Assembly: GCF_009937975.1 (NCBI RefSeq) | Contig: NZ_AP018441.1 | Location: 5,146,001 to 5,210,000, forward strand | DNA: 64,000 nucleotides | Source: Undibacterium sp. YM2 | GTDB taxonomy: Bacteria > Pseudomonadota > Gammaproteobacteria > Burkholderiales > Burkholderiaceae_D | Direction of reading: 5' to 3' | Shown here: positions 9,498-18,994 of the stretch, piece by piece | Numbering within the stretch: position 1 is the first letter of the stretch | How the letters are laid out: each line of letters starts with the position of its first letter | The notes under the pieces: model-generated | The model's input: only the letters and a program-made list of their open reading frames with translations | Database searches by the model: none | Told to the model about the DNA's origin: nothing | Translations under genes and position numbers: made by a program

Positions 9498-9971
9498 CAT
9501 TACGTGACGATAGGTAAATATATGACGGCAAAGCCCCCTATGGACCCATTCCAATTTTGTATGTCGGTTTTTTCTCATTGGTCACATAAACCGTGACGTC
9601 AGAATCAACTGCCTTAAGACTCCCAGCCGGAGCAAAAGACACGCTTCATTCGCCATTGAAATTCTTTTCTGCATCCATTCAGAATAATAAATAAATGAAA
9701 GATGGGTGAGTACAAATTTTTTCATATCCAGCCGTCTCTCTTTCGCCAGAAAACTCTTTGCAGATTCAATGACTGCACTCGCTTGCAGAAGTGGAACTCT
9801 ATTATTCAGAGCCTACTCACTGACAGGCGGTGCCGCCGTCGCACCATTCAGATGGAACAACTGCACCAACACTATTGCAGACAAAAAAATTTCACCGACC
9901 AGCCTTTCAAAAAAATAAACAAAATATCTTTTCATGTCAGACGCTATCAGTCCAACAGCAAGCTCGAGCAA
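9498..9971. other. Non-coding or decayed region
   Basis: No convincing gene. Overlapping plus-strand frames at 9702-10046 have no family resemblance and overlap the VOC relic. A 40-codon minus-strand frame (9813-9935) starts MKRYFVYFFERL and has a hydrophobic stretch like a signal peptide, but nothing else supports it. The region is AT-rich and may be eroded sequence. Confidence 0.4.
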
Positions 9972-10285
9972 CTACACATGCTGATCAACCAGCAAAGGAT
10001 TCCCATCAGAATCTATCACCATGAAAAAGGCAGGCCCGATCGTTGATTCATCGGCTTCTCTCAGCAATTTCACACCTTGCTTTTCAACTTGCGCTGCAAT
10101 TCACGCACATCAGTAAAACCGCCCAGCTTGTTCGCATTGCTGTCCTGGCCGCGATTAAAGGTCAGCTTATTCTTTTCAAACACGCCCTGAAACAAGCCTA
10201 TGACATGCTCGCCATTCTTGAGTATCAACCAGTTTCACGCGCCATCATCAGCACTACCGAATCTATCACGCATCGGCATACGCTC
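9972..10285 (-). pseudogene. Fragment of a VOC (glyoxalase-like) family gene
   Basis: On the minus strand, translating from about 10285, the frame reads RDRFGSADDGA, a TGA, then NWLILKNGEHVIGLF and a segment ending FTDVRELQRKLKSK; after a one-base shift it continues VKLLREADESTIGP and ends GNPLLVDQHV at 9972. This is the C-terminal half of a VOC-fold protein of the kind with WNWLIL and GNPxxVDQH motifs. The TGA sits where Trp is expected (TGG to TGA), and one G is missing at the frameshift. The N-terminal half is absent; the neighbouring DUF gene ends at 10266 across the break. Two lesions plus truncation indicate a true relic. Confidence 0.7.
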
Positions 10286-10688
10286 TCAATATTGCATCAT
10301 CATTTCTGCACGCAGAAATATGCAGCAGTACTGTATGCCTGAGCTCTACTGTAGGATGTGCTACATGGACTTTAGCAAACTCAAAGACTTCTTCTAGTGT
10401 GTAATCTTCGAACCAGCAGGTAGGTAAAAAACTATCCTCGGGATAATCTCCGAAATCATATTTCTCCAGTTGACACCAATCCACGACATCATCCCACAGT
10501 GCGCATTCCTTCCCCCAGGCAATCATATACAGACATCCCGTATCCACCAGCCAGCGGCTGATCGTCGCACGCCATTCAGGGGTAACATCGTCCTCTATCA
10601 TGACGATTGCGACATAAGGGGAACATGCTGAAATGTCTGATGGGTCAGCACCTGGCTTGAGATGCAGATAAATGGGCTCATTTGTCAT
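10266..10688 (-). CDS. Small cytoplasmic protein resembling DUF7684
   Basis: A 140-residue acidic protein with no signal or membrane segment. Characteristic stretches are PYVAIVMIEDDV, SRWLVDTGCLYMIAWGKEC, WDDVVDW and a C-terminal part with HPTVELRHTVLLHI. From memory these match a conserved family seen as DUF7684, of unknown function and often found among immunity-like genes; I could not check this. It lies 24 bases after the exported-protein gene at 10713-11369 and likely shares its transcript. Its last codons overlap the VOC relic, so the C-terminus (RAYADA) may derive from the rearrangement. Confidence 0.7.
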   Translation of the reverse strand: MTNEPIYLHLKPGADPSDISACSPYVAIVMIEDDVTPEWRATISRWLVDTGCLYMIAWGKECALWDDVVDWCQLEKYDFGDYPEDSFLPTCWFEDYTLEEVFEFAKVHVAHPTVELRHTVLLHISACRNDDAILRAYADA

Positions 10689-10712
10689 GGCAGAACTTGC
10701 AAGAATAGAGTC

Positions 10713-11369
10713 TTAACAGGCCGAAGGCAAAAACCAGCCTGGAGAGGCTTTCCCTACGTGCAAGCTCAACTTCCCTTTGACAGTATCTGCACAACTCAAA
10801 TCCGCTTCGAGTACATCCTCATCACGCCAGGAAGGATTAACAAATTGAGCAATCACTGTTACGTATTCATTCTTCTTAGGCGTGCTCAGGATACCAGCGT
10901 ATCCTTGCCACAATTTTTTTCCGTACAGTTTGTAGACTGCCCAGTCTTCACCATCTAGGCCATTTTGCTGTTCGATAGCGAGAAATTTCTTCCCGGCTGG
11001 TGACATCAATATCGTATGGCCGGCCTTGAAAGTCTTGCCGTCACTATGGCGCAAGATGTCGCCACTAAACAATGAATCTACCTTGTGACCTATCAGATGC
11101 AGATTTTGCGCTGCATTGTAGCCACAGTAAAACCAGTGTGTACCGCCAATATCCACATGCGGTGGTTTATCGATAAAACGTTTTGTGCCATTTGCATACT
11201 TCACTTCCAGCAAATGTTCACTGGGTCTCCGTGCTTGTGCTGAACGCTGCTGGATCAGCTTGCTTTCTGCATCACGGGTAAGAAATGCGTCCATGCAGCT
11301 CAGTTGCTGATCTGCCGCGTGGGCGTTTGTCGCCCAAACTGTGGCGATTAAGAAGCAGAATAATCTCAT
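10713..11369 (-). CDS. Exported protein of unknown function
   Basis: From the ATG at 11369 (218 residues) the protein starts with a clear signal peptide, MRLFCFLIATVWATNAHA, cleaved about residue 18. A longer frame begins at 11426, but its extra 19 residues precede the signal and are unlikely. The mature protein has four cysteines spread over its length, suggesting one or two periplasmic disulfides, and mixed beta-type sequence. No family is recognised. It is followed closely by the DUF7684-like gene. A small exported protein next to a small acidic cytoplasmic one could be an effector and its partner, but nothing in the sequence shows toxicity. Confidence 0.65.
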   Translation of the reverse strand: MRLFCFLIATVWATNAHAADQQLSCMDAFLTRDAESKLIQQRSAQARRPSEHLLEVKYANGTKRFIDKPPHVDIGGTHWFYCGYNAAQNLHLIGHKVDSLFSGDILRHSDGKTFKAGHTILMSPAGKKFLAIEQQNGLDGEDWAVYKLYGKKLWQGYAGILSTPKKNEYVTVIAQFVNPSWRDEDVLEADLSCADTVKGKLSLHVGKASPGWFLPSAC

Positions 11370-11584
11370 TGCGTGAAAATAAAGAAGGTGCCGGCATTTA
11401 AGTATCGCCATACATGCAAGAGGCAAGAAAATGCCAGGCCAGTGTTCTTTAAGAGAAGTAGTGATGGGACAGTGAGTGTGCCATTTTAATCAAACTTTGA
11501 CACGACTTGCAGGGGCTTTATTTCAGATGCTTTCGCTTGGACGCTTAGTACTATTTACCACATATTACTATTTTCCAGCGAAAA

Positions 11585-13945
11585 TCAAACCAGACTCATC
11601 TCTTCTTCAGCCTCTTGCTCATCTGGCGTATTTTCCAGAGCTTCAGTCAGGGCGCGATCGACGACGCGGTCGAGTTCGAGTATCTTCGCGCGTTTTTCGC
11701 GGAAGGTTTGTTCGAGTTCTTCGGCAGAAACCTGGAAGGTTTTTTCCTTGTCACCGGTAGTGAAGATGTACAGGCTGCGCATGGGGCTGACCCAGGCGAG
11801 TTTGACCTTGGTGGAGCCACCGGTTTTCTTGGTGAACTCCAGCCAGACACCGCGTTCGAGTTCGGTGACGGTATCAACATGCTCATCTGGCGGTGGTGCA
11901 GGTTCGGCTTCGGCCTTGCTTTCTGCCTCTGCGCGTTTTGCCAGGCGGCGTTCGGCAGCTTGCTGTGCCACTTCGACAGCGATTTCTATCTGGCGCTCTG
12001 GTGACAGGTCCAGTGGTGCACGGACGATGGACGCATGGCATTCTGCCAGGTCAGCAAAGAATTGCACGCGATCGGCATCTTCCCACTTGATCAGGCTCAG
12101 CCATTTGTTCAGGCGGGCCAGGATAGCAGGCAGACGGTTCAGTAATTCCTGACGTTGTTGCAGGGTGATCTTGGGCTTGACGCTCCAGATCAGGTCATCC
12201 ATGGTCTTGATGGCGTCTTCAACAGCATAGGGCTTTTCTTCCTTGACGCTATAGGCCAGGGTCAGCACCTTGGTCCAGCGGTCTTCAAGGAAAGTTTCAA
12301 CAAAGGCGACCACTTCACCAGTTCCGACGCGCAAGGACACTTCATGGGTGGCGGCGATACCAGCCTGTTTGACTTTTTCTTTTTTAAGCGCTGTCTTGAT
12401 CGGCAGTTGCAATGCCTCAGCCGCTTCTTTCTCTTCTTTCTGGATGAAAGATTCGAGATCGTTGACGACTTCATCAAACAGGGCGACTTCCTGGTCAAAC
12501 TCTTGCTGCACACGATGAACGTTGCGCTGCATGGTCTGGAACAGGGGATCTTGCTGACCTTTTTTCTGGTCCCAGGCCAGGCTGTAACGCGACAGCAAAT
12601 CAACCAGGCGACGTGCCGGGTGATTTTCCTGGAAGAAGAATTCCTTATCCATCAAGGCGGCCTTGAGGACAGGTATCTGCAGGACTGAGATCAATTCCTT
12701 GATCTGGGTAGGGATTGCCTGATTGCGGAACACGCTGTCAAATACTTGTGACAGCAAGTCCAGGGTATTTTTTTCTATGCCGGTGTTGGCGATGTTGGCA
12801 ATTTCCGGCATTTGCTCGCGCATTTGCGAGAGGCGCAATACGTCTTGCGCACCAGCCATCATCTGTTGCAGCTTGACGCTCTTTTGCAGCTCAGCGAGTT
12901 TCTGGAACAGCTCGGCACGCGCCACTGTCTGCGCCTCGCCTGACTGGGCAAAACCGGAATAAGGGGCAGAGCCGCCAGCGCCCTCTGATGCGCCGCCCAT
13001 GTGACCAGCACCACCTGGGTGACCGCCGAAATTACCTGAGCTGCCTGAACCACTCGATCCACCTGAGCCACCACCAGCAAAACCACCTGCTGATCCGCCA
13101 CCTGCCCCCATACCACCAGCACCGCCATGTCCGCCGCCAGCATGACCACCTGCTTCATTCGCGGCACCAGCCTGGGCATTGCCAGACAAGAGGTTCCTGA
13201 GTTTTTGCGAGATATCGCCAGGGGCTGCTTCTTTGCGCTTTTCTGAATTACGGCTACGGCGTATGCGGAAGGACTCGTGCAAGTCGGGCAAAATGCCTTT
13301 GGCAATCAGTGCTTCATTGAGCGCATTTAAAATTGGTTCCAGATCGAACAGTATGTCGGCTCGCAACAGTGGCAACACCAGCTCATGGGTGTTTACCTCT
13401 GGATCAAATTCACACCAGGCAGAATAAATCGTGTGCAGGAAGATCTCTGGGCGGAAAGGATTTTGCGCAATACTCAGCGCATCATGTTCCATCAAGTGGG
13501 CAAAACGCATGTTCAGTGCGGCATATTGCTCGGCACTATCGAGTTCCAGTGTACGGCCAGCCCTGCTCAGGGCCAGTTTTTTGTCCATCTCTTCGTAAGT
13601 GACCAGAGTCAGGGCAACGTCGGCATTGCTGGCGACGATTTTGACACCTTGCAGGAGAGCTTCAATTTCCTTGCGGAAAGCAGCTTCAAATCCTGCTGAG
13701 GTCAGGTAGAAAAAGGCATATCCATTTTTTTTGAGCAATTGCCCGGCGTTAAAGCTCAGGTTTGCTTCACGCGCATCCATGCTTTGCTCAGACAAAGCGA
13801 GGAAGGCATTTGCCAGGCGGGCAGAGAATGCATCTATCTGGGATGCCACCAAATGATTCGCCAGCGGAATCAGACCGCGCAAGACGGCATCACGGGACTG
13901 TAGAACAGTACCGGTAGGCTTGGGCAGGTTGGCTGGCGTGGACAT
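11585..13945 (-). CDS. DUF1631 family protein
   Basis: A 786-residue cytoplasmic protein of the DUF1631 family, common in Burkholderiales and sometimes wrongly named thymidine phosphorylase. Seen: a helical N-terminal part (1-250), a long Gly/Ser/Ala-rich linker (about residues 262-335), a helical middle part with many charged residues, and a C-terminal region (about 690-770) with VWLEFTKK, KLAWVSP and LYIFTTGD strands that resemble a PilZ-like beta-barrel. That suggests cyclic-di-GMP or surface-related regulation, but the PilZ arginine motif is not evident. The final segment is highly acidic. It is transcribed away from xseB across a 480-base gap. Confidence 0.85.
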   Translation of the reverse strand: MSTPANLPKPTGTVLQSRDAVLRGLIPLANHLVASQIDAFSARLANAFLALSEQSMDAREANLSFNAGQLLKKNGYAFFYLTSAGFEAAFRKEIEALLQGVKIVASNADVALTLVTYEEMDKKLALSRAGRTLELDSAEQYAALNMRFAHLMEHDALSIAQNPFRPEIFLHTIYSAWCEFDPEVNTHELVLPLLRADILFDLEPILNALNEALIAKGILPDLHESFRIRRSRNSEKRKEAAPGDISQKLRNLLSGNAQAGAANEAGGHAGGGHGGAGGMGAGGGSAGGFAGGGSGGSSGSGSSGNFGGHPGGAGHMGGASEGAGGSAPYSGFAQSGEAQTVARAELFQKLAELQKSVKLQQMMAGAQDVLRLSQMREQMPEIANIANTGIEKNTLDLLSQVFDSVFRNQAIPTQIKELISVLQIPVLKAALMDKEFFFQENHPARRLVDLLSRYSLAWDQKKGQQDPLFQTMQRNVHRVQQEFDQEVALFDEVVNDLESFIQKEEKEAAEALQLPIKTALKKEKVKQAGIAATHEVSLRVGTGEVVAFVETFLEDRWTKVLTLAYSVKEEKPYAVEDAIKTMDDLIWSVKPKITLQQRQELLNRLPAILARLNKWLSLIKWEDADRVQFFADLAECHASIVRAPLDLSPERQIEIAVEVAQQAAERRLAKRAEAESKAEAEPAPPPDEHVDTVTELERGVWLEFTKKTGGSTKVKLAWVSPMRSLYIFTTGDKEKTFQVSAEELEQTFREKRAKILELDRVVDRALTEALENTPDEQEAEEEMSLV

Positions 13946-14428
13946 GGTGACAAGAGAATCAGGTTATTTTGTTCAAACTGAAATTAGAACAATAAAAGTA
14001 AGAAAATTTATCCAAGTAATACTATAGTGCAAATCGCACATTACAATTGCAAAGAATTAAGACAAAGTCATGACACAATTACAGTTTCTTTTGCGATGCA
14101 TGTTCTTTGTTTTAAGATAGTTGGAAAACAGCTAATCTGCACAAGAATTAATCAAACCGGATGAACGAACTATATACCGTTAATTTCCACATGGAAATGT
14201 TTGAAACGCAATTTCTGCAAAATTTAAGTATAGCTTGGGAACAAATTTCAAAACAGCAACAGCTTCGAGCACATCCCCTAAAATTGATTGCCATCATTGC
14301 AATAAACAGTAAATTTCTCGGGATTGCTCTAAAATAGCAGGTTGAACTCTGTTTACCTTGTTTTTCACGCCGATTTTTACGTTTGGTTTCACTTTTTTTT
14401 GTTAACGGCGCGAAACAAACATTTCTTT
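13946..14428. other. Divergent promoter region of DUF1631 and xseB
   Basis: AT-rich intergenic sequence. A 58-codon plus-strand frame (14161-14337, starting MNELYTVNFHMEMFE) is the only sizeable frame; it has no ribosome binding site of note and is probably chance. Presumably holds the promoters of both flanking operons. Confidence 0.45.
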
Positions 14429-14716
14429 ATGACAAAAAAACAATCAACTGCAAATCTAGCTGTTCCCGCCCATCTGGAGGGTCTGTCCTTTGAAGATGCC
14501 ATGGCTGAGCTCAACAAGCTCGTCAACAGCATGGAAGCAGGCGAGTTGCCACTCGAGGCCTCTGTAAGTGCTTACCAACGTGGCTCTGAACTGGTGAAAT
14601 ATTGTGCAGCCCAGCTAGAAAAAGTAGAGCAACAAGTCAAGGTATTGGAAGCTGGCATGCTCAAGCCTTTTGCCGATTCTGGCAATCAGCCCGCCAATCA
14701 AGGCGATGAGGAATGA
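14429..14716 (+). CDS. xseB: Exodeoxyribonuclease VII small subunit
   Basis: The small subunit of exonuclease VII, which degrades single-stranded DNA from both ends together with XseA (not in this window). The 95-residue product from ATG 14429 contains the family core LSFEDAMAELNKLVNSMEAG and LPLEASVSAYQRG, then a coiled C-terminal helix. An upstream TTG at 14342 would add 29 hydrophobic, unlikely residues. Its stop overlaps the ispA start as ATGA, so the two are translationally coupled; xseB-ispA-dxs is the standard order in proteobacteria. Confidence 0.92.
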   Translation: MTKKQSTANLAVPAHLEGLSFEDAMAELNKLVNSMEAGELPLEASVSAYQRGSELVKYCAAQLEKVEQQVKVLEAGMLKPFADSGNQPANQGDEE

Positions 14717-15606
14717 GCATGAATGAACAATTTGGTAACTGGATGCGACAAACACAGGCAGAGTGCGAAAGCAGCCTGAAACAGTTTTTGCCGGACGAAA
14801 ATACCGTCCCACAACAATTGCATGCCGCCATGCGTTATGCGACCCTGGACGGCGGCAAACGGGTACGTCCGCTATTAGTATATGCAGCAGGCCAGTTGTT
14901 TGATGCGCCTGCCGCCTTGCTAAGCCGGGCTGCGGCAGCGGTGGAAATGATCCATGCGTATTCGCTGGTACACGACGACATGCCTTGCATGGACGACGAT
15001 GCCCTGCGCCGTGGCAAACCTACGGTGCACGTCAAATATGATGAGGCAACCGCGCTGCTGGTCGGCGATGCCTTGCAGGCGCAAGCGTTTTTGGTCTTGT
15101 CTGAAGGTGAAGGTGATGCTGGCGCCAAACTGGCCATGCTGCAATTGTTGGCCCGCGCTGCCGGGTCTGTTGGCATGTGTGGTGGCCAGGCGATTGATCT
15201 GGCCAGCGTCGGTGTCGCCCTGAACCGCGAACAACTGGAGCAGATGCACAGGCTGAAAACCGGTGCACTGCTACGTGCTTCTGTATTATTAGGAGCCATG
15301 TGCGGCAAGACCCTGACAGCAGATGAGACCGCAGCGCTGGATGCCTATGCTGCCGCGATAGGCCTGGCTTTCCAGGTGGTAGATGATGTGCTCGATGCAA
15401 CGGCAGATTCTGCCACTCTGGGCAAGACAGCGGGCAAGGATGCAGCAGACAACAAGCCTACCTTTGTCAGCCTCATGGGTCTGGAAGCTTCACGCGCATT
15501 AGCCACGCAACTATGCCATGATGCGCATGCAGCACTGAGCAATTTTGGAGACAAGGCCAGTTTATTGCACGACTTGGCAGATTTGATTGTGCAGCGCCAG
15601 GCTTGA
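14713..15606 (+). CDS. ispA: Farnesyl (geranyl) diphosphate synthase
   Basis: A 297-residue short-chain trans-prenyltransferase that condenses DMAPP/IPP to farnesyl diphosphate, feeding ubiquinone and cell-wall lipid carriers. The first aspartate-rich motif is D88-D89-M-P-C-M-D94 and the second D224-D225-x2-D228; GGKRVRPLL (47-55) binds the diphosphate. The two-residue insertion in the first motif is typical of bacterial FPP synthases. It overlaps xseB by four bases; the start at 14713 has a second ATG two codons later. dxs follows after a 392-base gap holding a palindromic repeat. Confidence 0.94.
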   Translation: MSMNEQFGNWMRQTQAECESSLKQFLPDENTVPQQLHAAMRYATLDGGKRVRPLLVYAAGQLFDAPAALLSRAAAAVEMIHAYSLVHDDMPCMDDDALRRGKPTVHVKYDEATALLVGDALQAQAFLVLSEGEGDAGAKLAMLQLLARAAGSVGMCGGQAIDLASVGVALNREQLEQMHRLKTGALLRASVLLGAMCGKTLTADETAALDAYAAAIGLAFQVVDDVLDATADSATLGKTAGKDAADNKPTFVSLMGLEASRALATQLCHDAHAALSNFGDKASLLHDLADLIVQRQA

Positions 15607-15617
15607 TTGTTGATTAT

Positions 15618-15699
15618 GTAGGCTGCGTCTCGACGCACCATTAAGTGCATGTGTATTGAAATTTTGGGTCGAAAAGCGGTGCGTCAAGACGCACCCTAC
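15618..15699. repeat. Palindromic intergenic repeat with GACGCACC arms
   Basis: The left arm, beginning GTAGGCTGCGTC and ending CGACGCACC, pairs with the right arm that begins GGTGCGTC and ends GACGCACCCTAC, around about 40 bases. The arms share the GTAGG(G/C)TGCG theme of the elements at 28014 and 32617 but differ in detail. It sits 11 bases after ispA. The remaining 300 bases up to dxs hold no gene I can support. Confidence 0.6.
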
Positions 15700-15998
15700 G
15701 AAAACGGCAGTAGCTTCAAGCTCATCCCGGCGCAAGCTGGAATCCATCTGCGCAAGACCCATTCACGCAGATGAACCGTGTGAAAAGCAGATTAAGCAGG
15801 TGCGCCATGCGCACCACAGCAGTACAAATAGTAAAGCGAACGATACATTTGGCGGAGAGTTCTGCCAAAGAATAGTAGTCAGACAGAAATAAGCACGAAA
15901 AGTAATGCAGTGCAGGTATGCGATAGCAGCTCTGGCAGTCGGCCAGGTATGTAATAGCCGATCATCAGAGGCGTTTAGCCAAGTAATGAAAAAGAACA

Positions 15999-17839
15999 AT
16001 GACGACTTTATTAAACACAATTAATTCCCCCGCTGACCTGCGCAGCATGACGCGCAGCCAACTCAAGCCGCTGGCAGATGAATTGCGTCAGTACGTGCTT
16101 GACTCCGTTTCCAAGACGGGCGGCCATTTGTCGTCAAACCTGGGCACGGTAGAATTAACCATCGCCCTGCATTACGTCTTTAACACGCCAGAAGACAGGC
16201 TGGTCTGGGATGTCGGCCATCAGACCTATCCACACAAGATTCTGACAGGCCGCCGTGACCAGATGCACAGCCTGCGTCAGTTGAATGGCATCTCCGGTTT
16301 CCCGCGTCGTACTGAAAGTGAATACGATACCTTTGGCACCGCGCACTCATCGACCTCGATTTCTGCCGCGCTGGGCATGGCACTGGCGGCCCGCACCAAG
16401 GGTGAAGACCGCCACGCAGTTGCCATCATAGGCGATGGCTCGATGACTGCAGGCATGGCATTCGAAGCCATGAACAATGCTGGCGTACATGATGATATCA
16501 ATCTGCTCGTCGTGCTGAATGACAATGATATGTCGATCTCACCGCCTGTGGGTGCGCTGAACCGCTACCTGGCGCGCCTGATGTCCGGCAAGTTTTATGC
16601 AGCCGCGCGCAATGTCGGCAAATCGGTCTTGCCTTCGCCAGTGCTGGAGCTGGCCAGGCGTTTTGAAGAACATGCGAAAGGCATGATAGTACCAGCCACC
16701 ATGTTTGAAGAATTCGGCTTCAATTACATAGGCCCTATCGACGGTCATGATCTTGATTCGCTAATACCGACGCTGCAAAACATCCGCAACCTCAAAGGCC
16801 CGCAATTTTTGCATGTGGTTACAAAAAAAGGCCAGGGTTATAAACTGGCAGAAGCTGATCCAGTCTTGTACCATGGCCCCGGCAAATTCAATCCGGCTGA
16901 GGGCATCAAGCCTGCAACAGCACCGGCCAAGCAAAGCTATACCCAGGTATTTGGCAACTGGTTGTGCGACATGGCGGCGGCGGATCAAAAACTCGTCGGC
17001 ATTACCCCTGCCATGCGCGAAGGTTCAGGCATGGTGGAATTTGAAAAACAATTCCCCAAGCGTTATTACGATGTCGGCATTGCTGAACAGCATTCCGTCA
17101 CCTTTGCCGCTGGCCTGGCTTGTGAAGGCTTGAAGCCTGTCGTCGCCATCTACTCCACCTTTTTGCAGCGTGCGTATGACCAGTTAATCCACGACGTCGC
17201 CCTGCAAAACCTGGACGTGACTTTTGCCCTCGACCGCGCTGGCCTGGTCGGTGCCGATGGCGCAACCCATGCCGGTAATTATGATCTGGCCTATCTGCGC
17301 TGCATCCCTAACATGGTGGTCATGGCAGCCTCAGATGAAAACGAATGCCGCCAGATGCTCAGCACAGCCTATCACTACCCCGGCCCTGCTGCGGTGCGTT
17401 ACCCGCGCGGTGCTGGCATAGGTGTGCCAACAGGCAAAGACCTCGAAACCATCCCCTGGGCAAAGGCGAAATCAAACGCCAGGGCAAACGCATCGCGATA
17501 CTGGCATTTGGCTCACTTGTGCACCCCGCCCTGCAAGCGGCAGAACAACTAGATGCGACACTCGCAAATATGCGCTCCGTCAAACCGCTGGATGTGGAAT
17601 TGCTCAAATCCCTGGCCGCCAGCCATGATGAACTGGTGACCGTGGAAGAAGGCTGCACCATGGGTGGCGCCGGCTCAGCAGTGGCTGAAGCCATGGCCGA
17701 AGCAGGTATCAACAAACCCCTGCTGATACTGGGCCTGCCAGACCGCTTTGTCGATCACGGCGACCCTGGCTTGCTGCTGGCACAATGCGGGCTGGATGCT
17801 GCGGGCATAGAGAAATCAATCCGTGCAAGGTTCGATTGA
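15999..17839 (+). CDS. dxs: 1-deoxy-D-xylulose-5-phosphate synthase, frameshifted
   Basis: First enzyme of the MEP isoprenoid pathway: thiamine diphosphate-dependent condensation of pyruvate and glyceraldehyde 3-phosphate. The first frame (15999-17552) has the thiamine motif GDGSMTAG and the HSSTSIS and [15 protein letters not shown] segments. It then fails after ETIP: at CCCC (17453-17456) one C appears to be missing. Restoring it gives [18 protein letters not shown] and a normal C-terminal transketolase domain to 17839, total about 613 residues, the usual Dxs size. Because the pathway is normally essential and other genes here show similar homopolymer slips, a sequencing error is more likely than a dead gene. 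If real, the C-terminal 128 residues would be lost. Confidence 0.9.
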
Positions 17840-17869
17840 AAAAAGCCCGCAACGCTGATGCTCAATAAC

Positions 17870-17897
17870 AAAAAGACTGCTGGCAAGCAGTCTTTTT
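17870..17897 (+). terminator. Intrinsic terminator after dxs
   Basis: AAAAAGACTGCT and AGCAGTCTTTTT form a perfect 12-base stem around GGCA, with the T run inside the right arm. It lies 30 bases past dxs and could act in both directions. Confidence 0.85.
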
Positions 17898-18002
17898 CGC
17901 TAATGCTGGCATGACACTCACATTCACTACGCCCTGAAGAGCGAAGTAAATCAGGGTGCAGATATTATAGATAGAGCATCCTCAACACTGTAAGGAAATC
18001 CA

Positions 18003-18404
18003 TTGAGACTATTGACTGACAAGGCAGGTTTTACTGCCACGCTTGAGTCCATTCATGGCCTAGATTCATTTTCCGGGCTACTGGAAGCAACACCTTTTCT
18101 GCTCAGAAAACTGCGACAAGCGCAAATGCGCCGTACTACCGAGCAGCCTGGCCATCACTTCCCTGGCATGGATGACCTGACACAAGAGTTGCGGGATATG
18201 CCATCCGATTATCAGGTCTGGCCCGACAAGGAATATTGGTATGCAAAATTAGTCCGGTCGCCGGAATGGTCAGCAAATCGCAGGCTGTTTGTAGTTTTAT
18301 ACTGGTATCAGGAAGGCGACGATCCGCTAAAAAGGCTGGAAGAAATTGTCTCGACAATCAACTTGGAACAATGCATGGCATATGAAGAATACTCTTACGA
18401 TTAA
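18003..18404 (+). CDS. Conserved small protein of unknown function
   Basis: A 133-residue cytoplasmic protein that starts at a TTG (18003) preceded by AAGGAAA; no ATG lies near. The sequence has many aromatic residues (KEYWYAKL, LFVVLYWYQEG) and an acidic C-terminus (YEEYSYD). No domain is recognised; size and composition resemble immunity-type proteins, but that is a loose impression. It follows the dxs terminator, so it has its own promoter. Its stop overlaps the end of a broken gene on the other strand. Confidence 0.55.
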   Translation: MRLLTDKAGFTATLESIHGLDSFSGLLEATPFLLRKLRQAQMRRTTEQPGHHFPGMDDLTQELRDMPSDYQVWPDKEYWYAKLVRSPEWSANRRLFVVLYWYQEGDDPLKRLEEIVSTINLEQCMAYEEYSYD

Positions 18405-18890
18405 ATGCCCATAGTGTCCACGGCCTTAATCTCGACTATGACAAATCCTTTCTGCAATTTGTCCTCCAGCGTATCTTCCAGCATCTCGCCAAACTGGGCA
18501 ACATTGCAGGTCTGAGGCTCAAGTCTCGCCTCTGCAACATATGCAGAATATGCAGCATCATCGACTACCGCCTTTTTTAACTGCTGGCTGCACAATTATC
18601 TTTGTAGCCGCGGCCTTTGGAGAGTGGACGAAATAAGTCAGGCTTTCACCACTGACCTCACCCATGTCAGCCGATGTCGCACTGCAATCTGCGCGACGCT
18701 TTCTGTCGCTGGCGTCACCAGCGCAAATATTGAATACCTCAGCTCACCACAGATCAAGATTGCCATCGCCATCCAGATCAGACAACTGCGCGAGGTTGTT
18801 TTGCGCTGGTCCGCCACGAAAGCGTACAGGCTACCATACATCGCCCAGCATTGCCGCTGATCGCCTGGTATTTGAACTGGATGCGCTACA
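18401..18890 (-). pseudogene. Broken gene with an FG-GAP-like DLDGDG segment
   Basis: Minus-strand translation gives protein-like pieces in more than one frame. One frame reads GGPAQNNLAQLSDLDGDGN then LDLW, a TGA stop, AEVFNICAG and on to LTYFVHSPKAAATK and PAVKK; a second frame continues AVVDDAAYSAYVAEARLEPQTC and ends KAVDTMGI at 18401. The switch falls in a T6/A6 run (18573-18578); five bases there would join the frames. Upstream (toward 18890) coherent sequence fades with further shifts. DLDGDGxxDLW recalls calcium-binding FG-GAP/VCBS repeats of exported proteins. At least one lesion (the TGA) is not a homopolymer slip, so I favour a pseudogene. Confidence 0.5.
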
Positions 18891-18994
18891 TCAATATAAT
18901 CATTGCACCGCAGTTTTTACATGTGCAGTGTGTAGAAAAAACACGCAAAGACGACACTGCCACAATACGCCAGGAATTTTTAAAGGAAACCAGT

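Noticed and set aside
14161..14337. A 58-codon plus-strand frame before xseB
   Set aside because: Methionine- and isoleucine-rich AT translation without ribosome binding site; cannot be told from chance.
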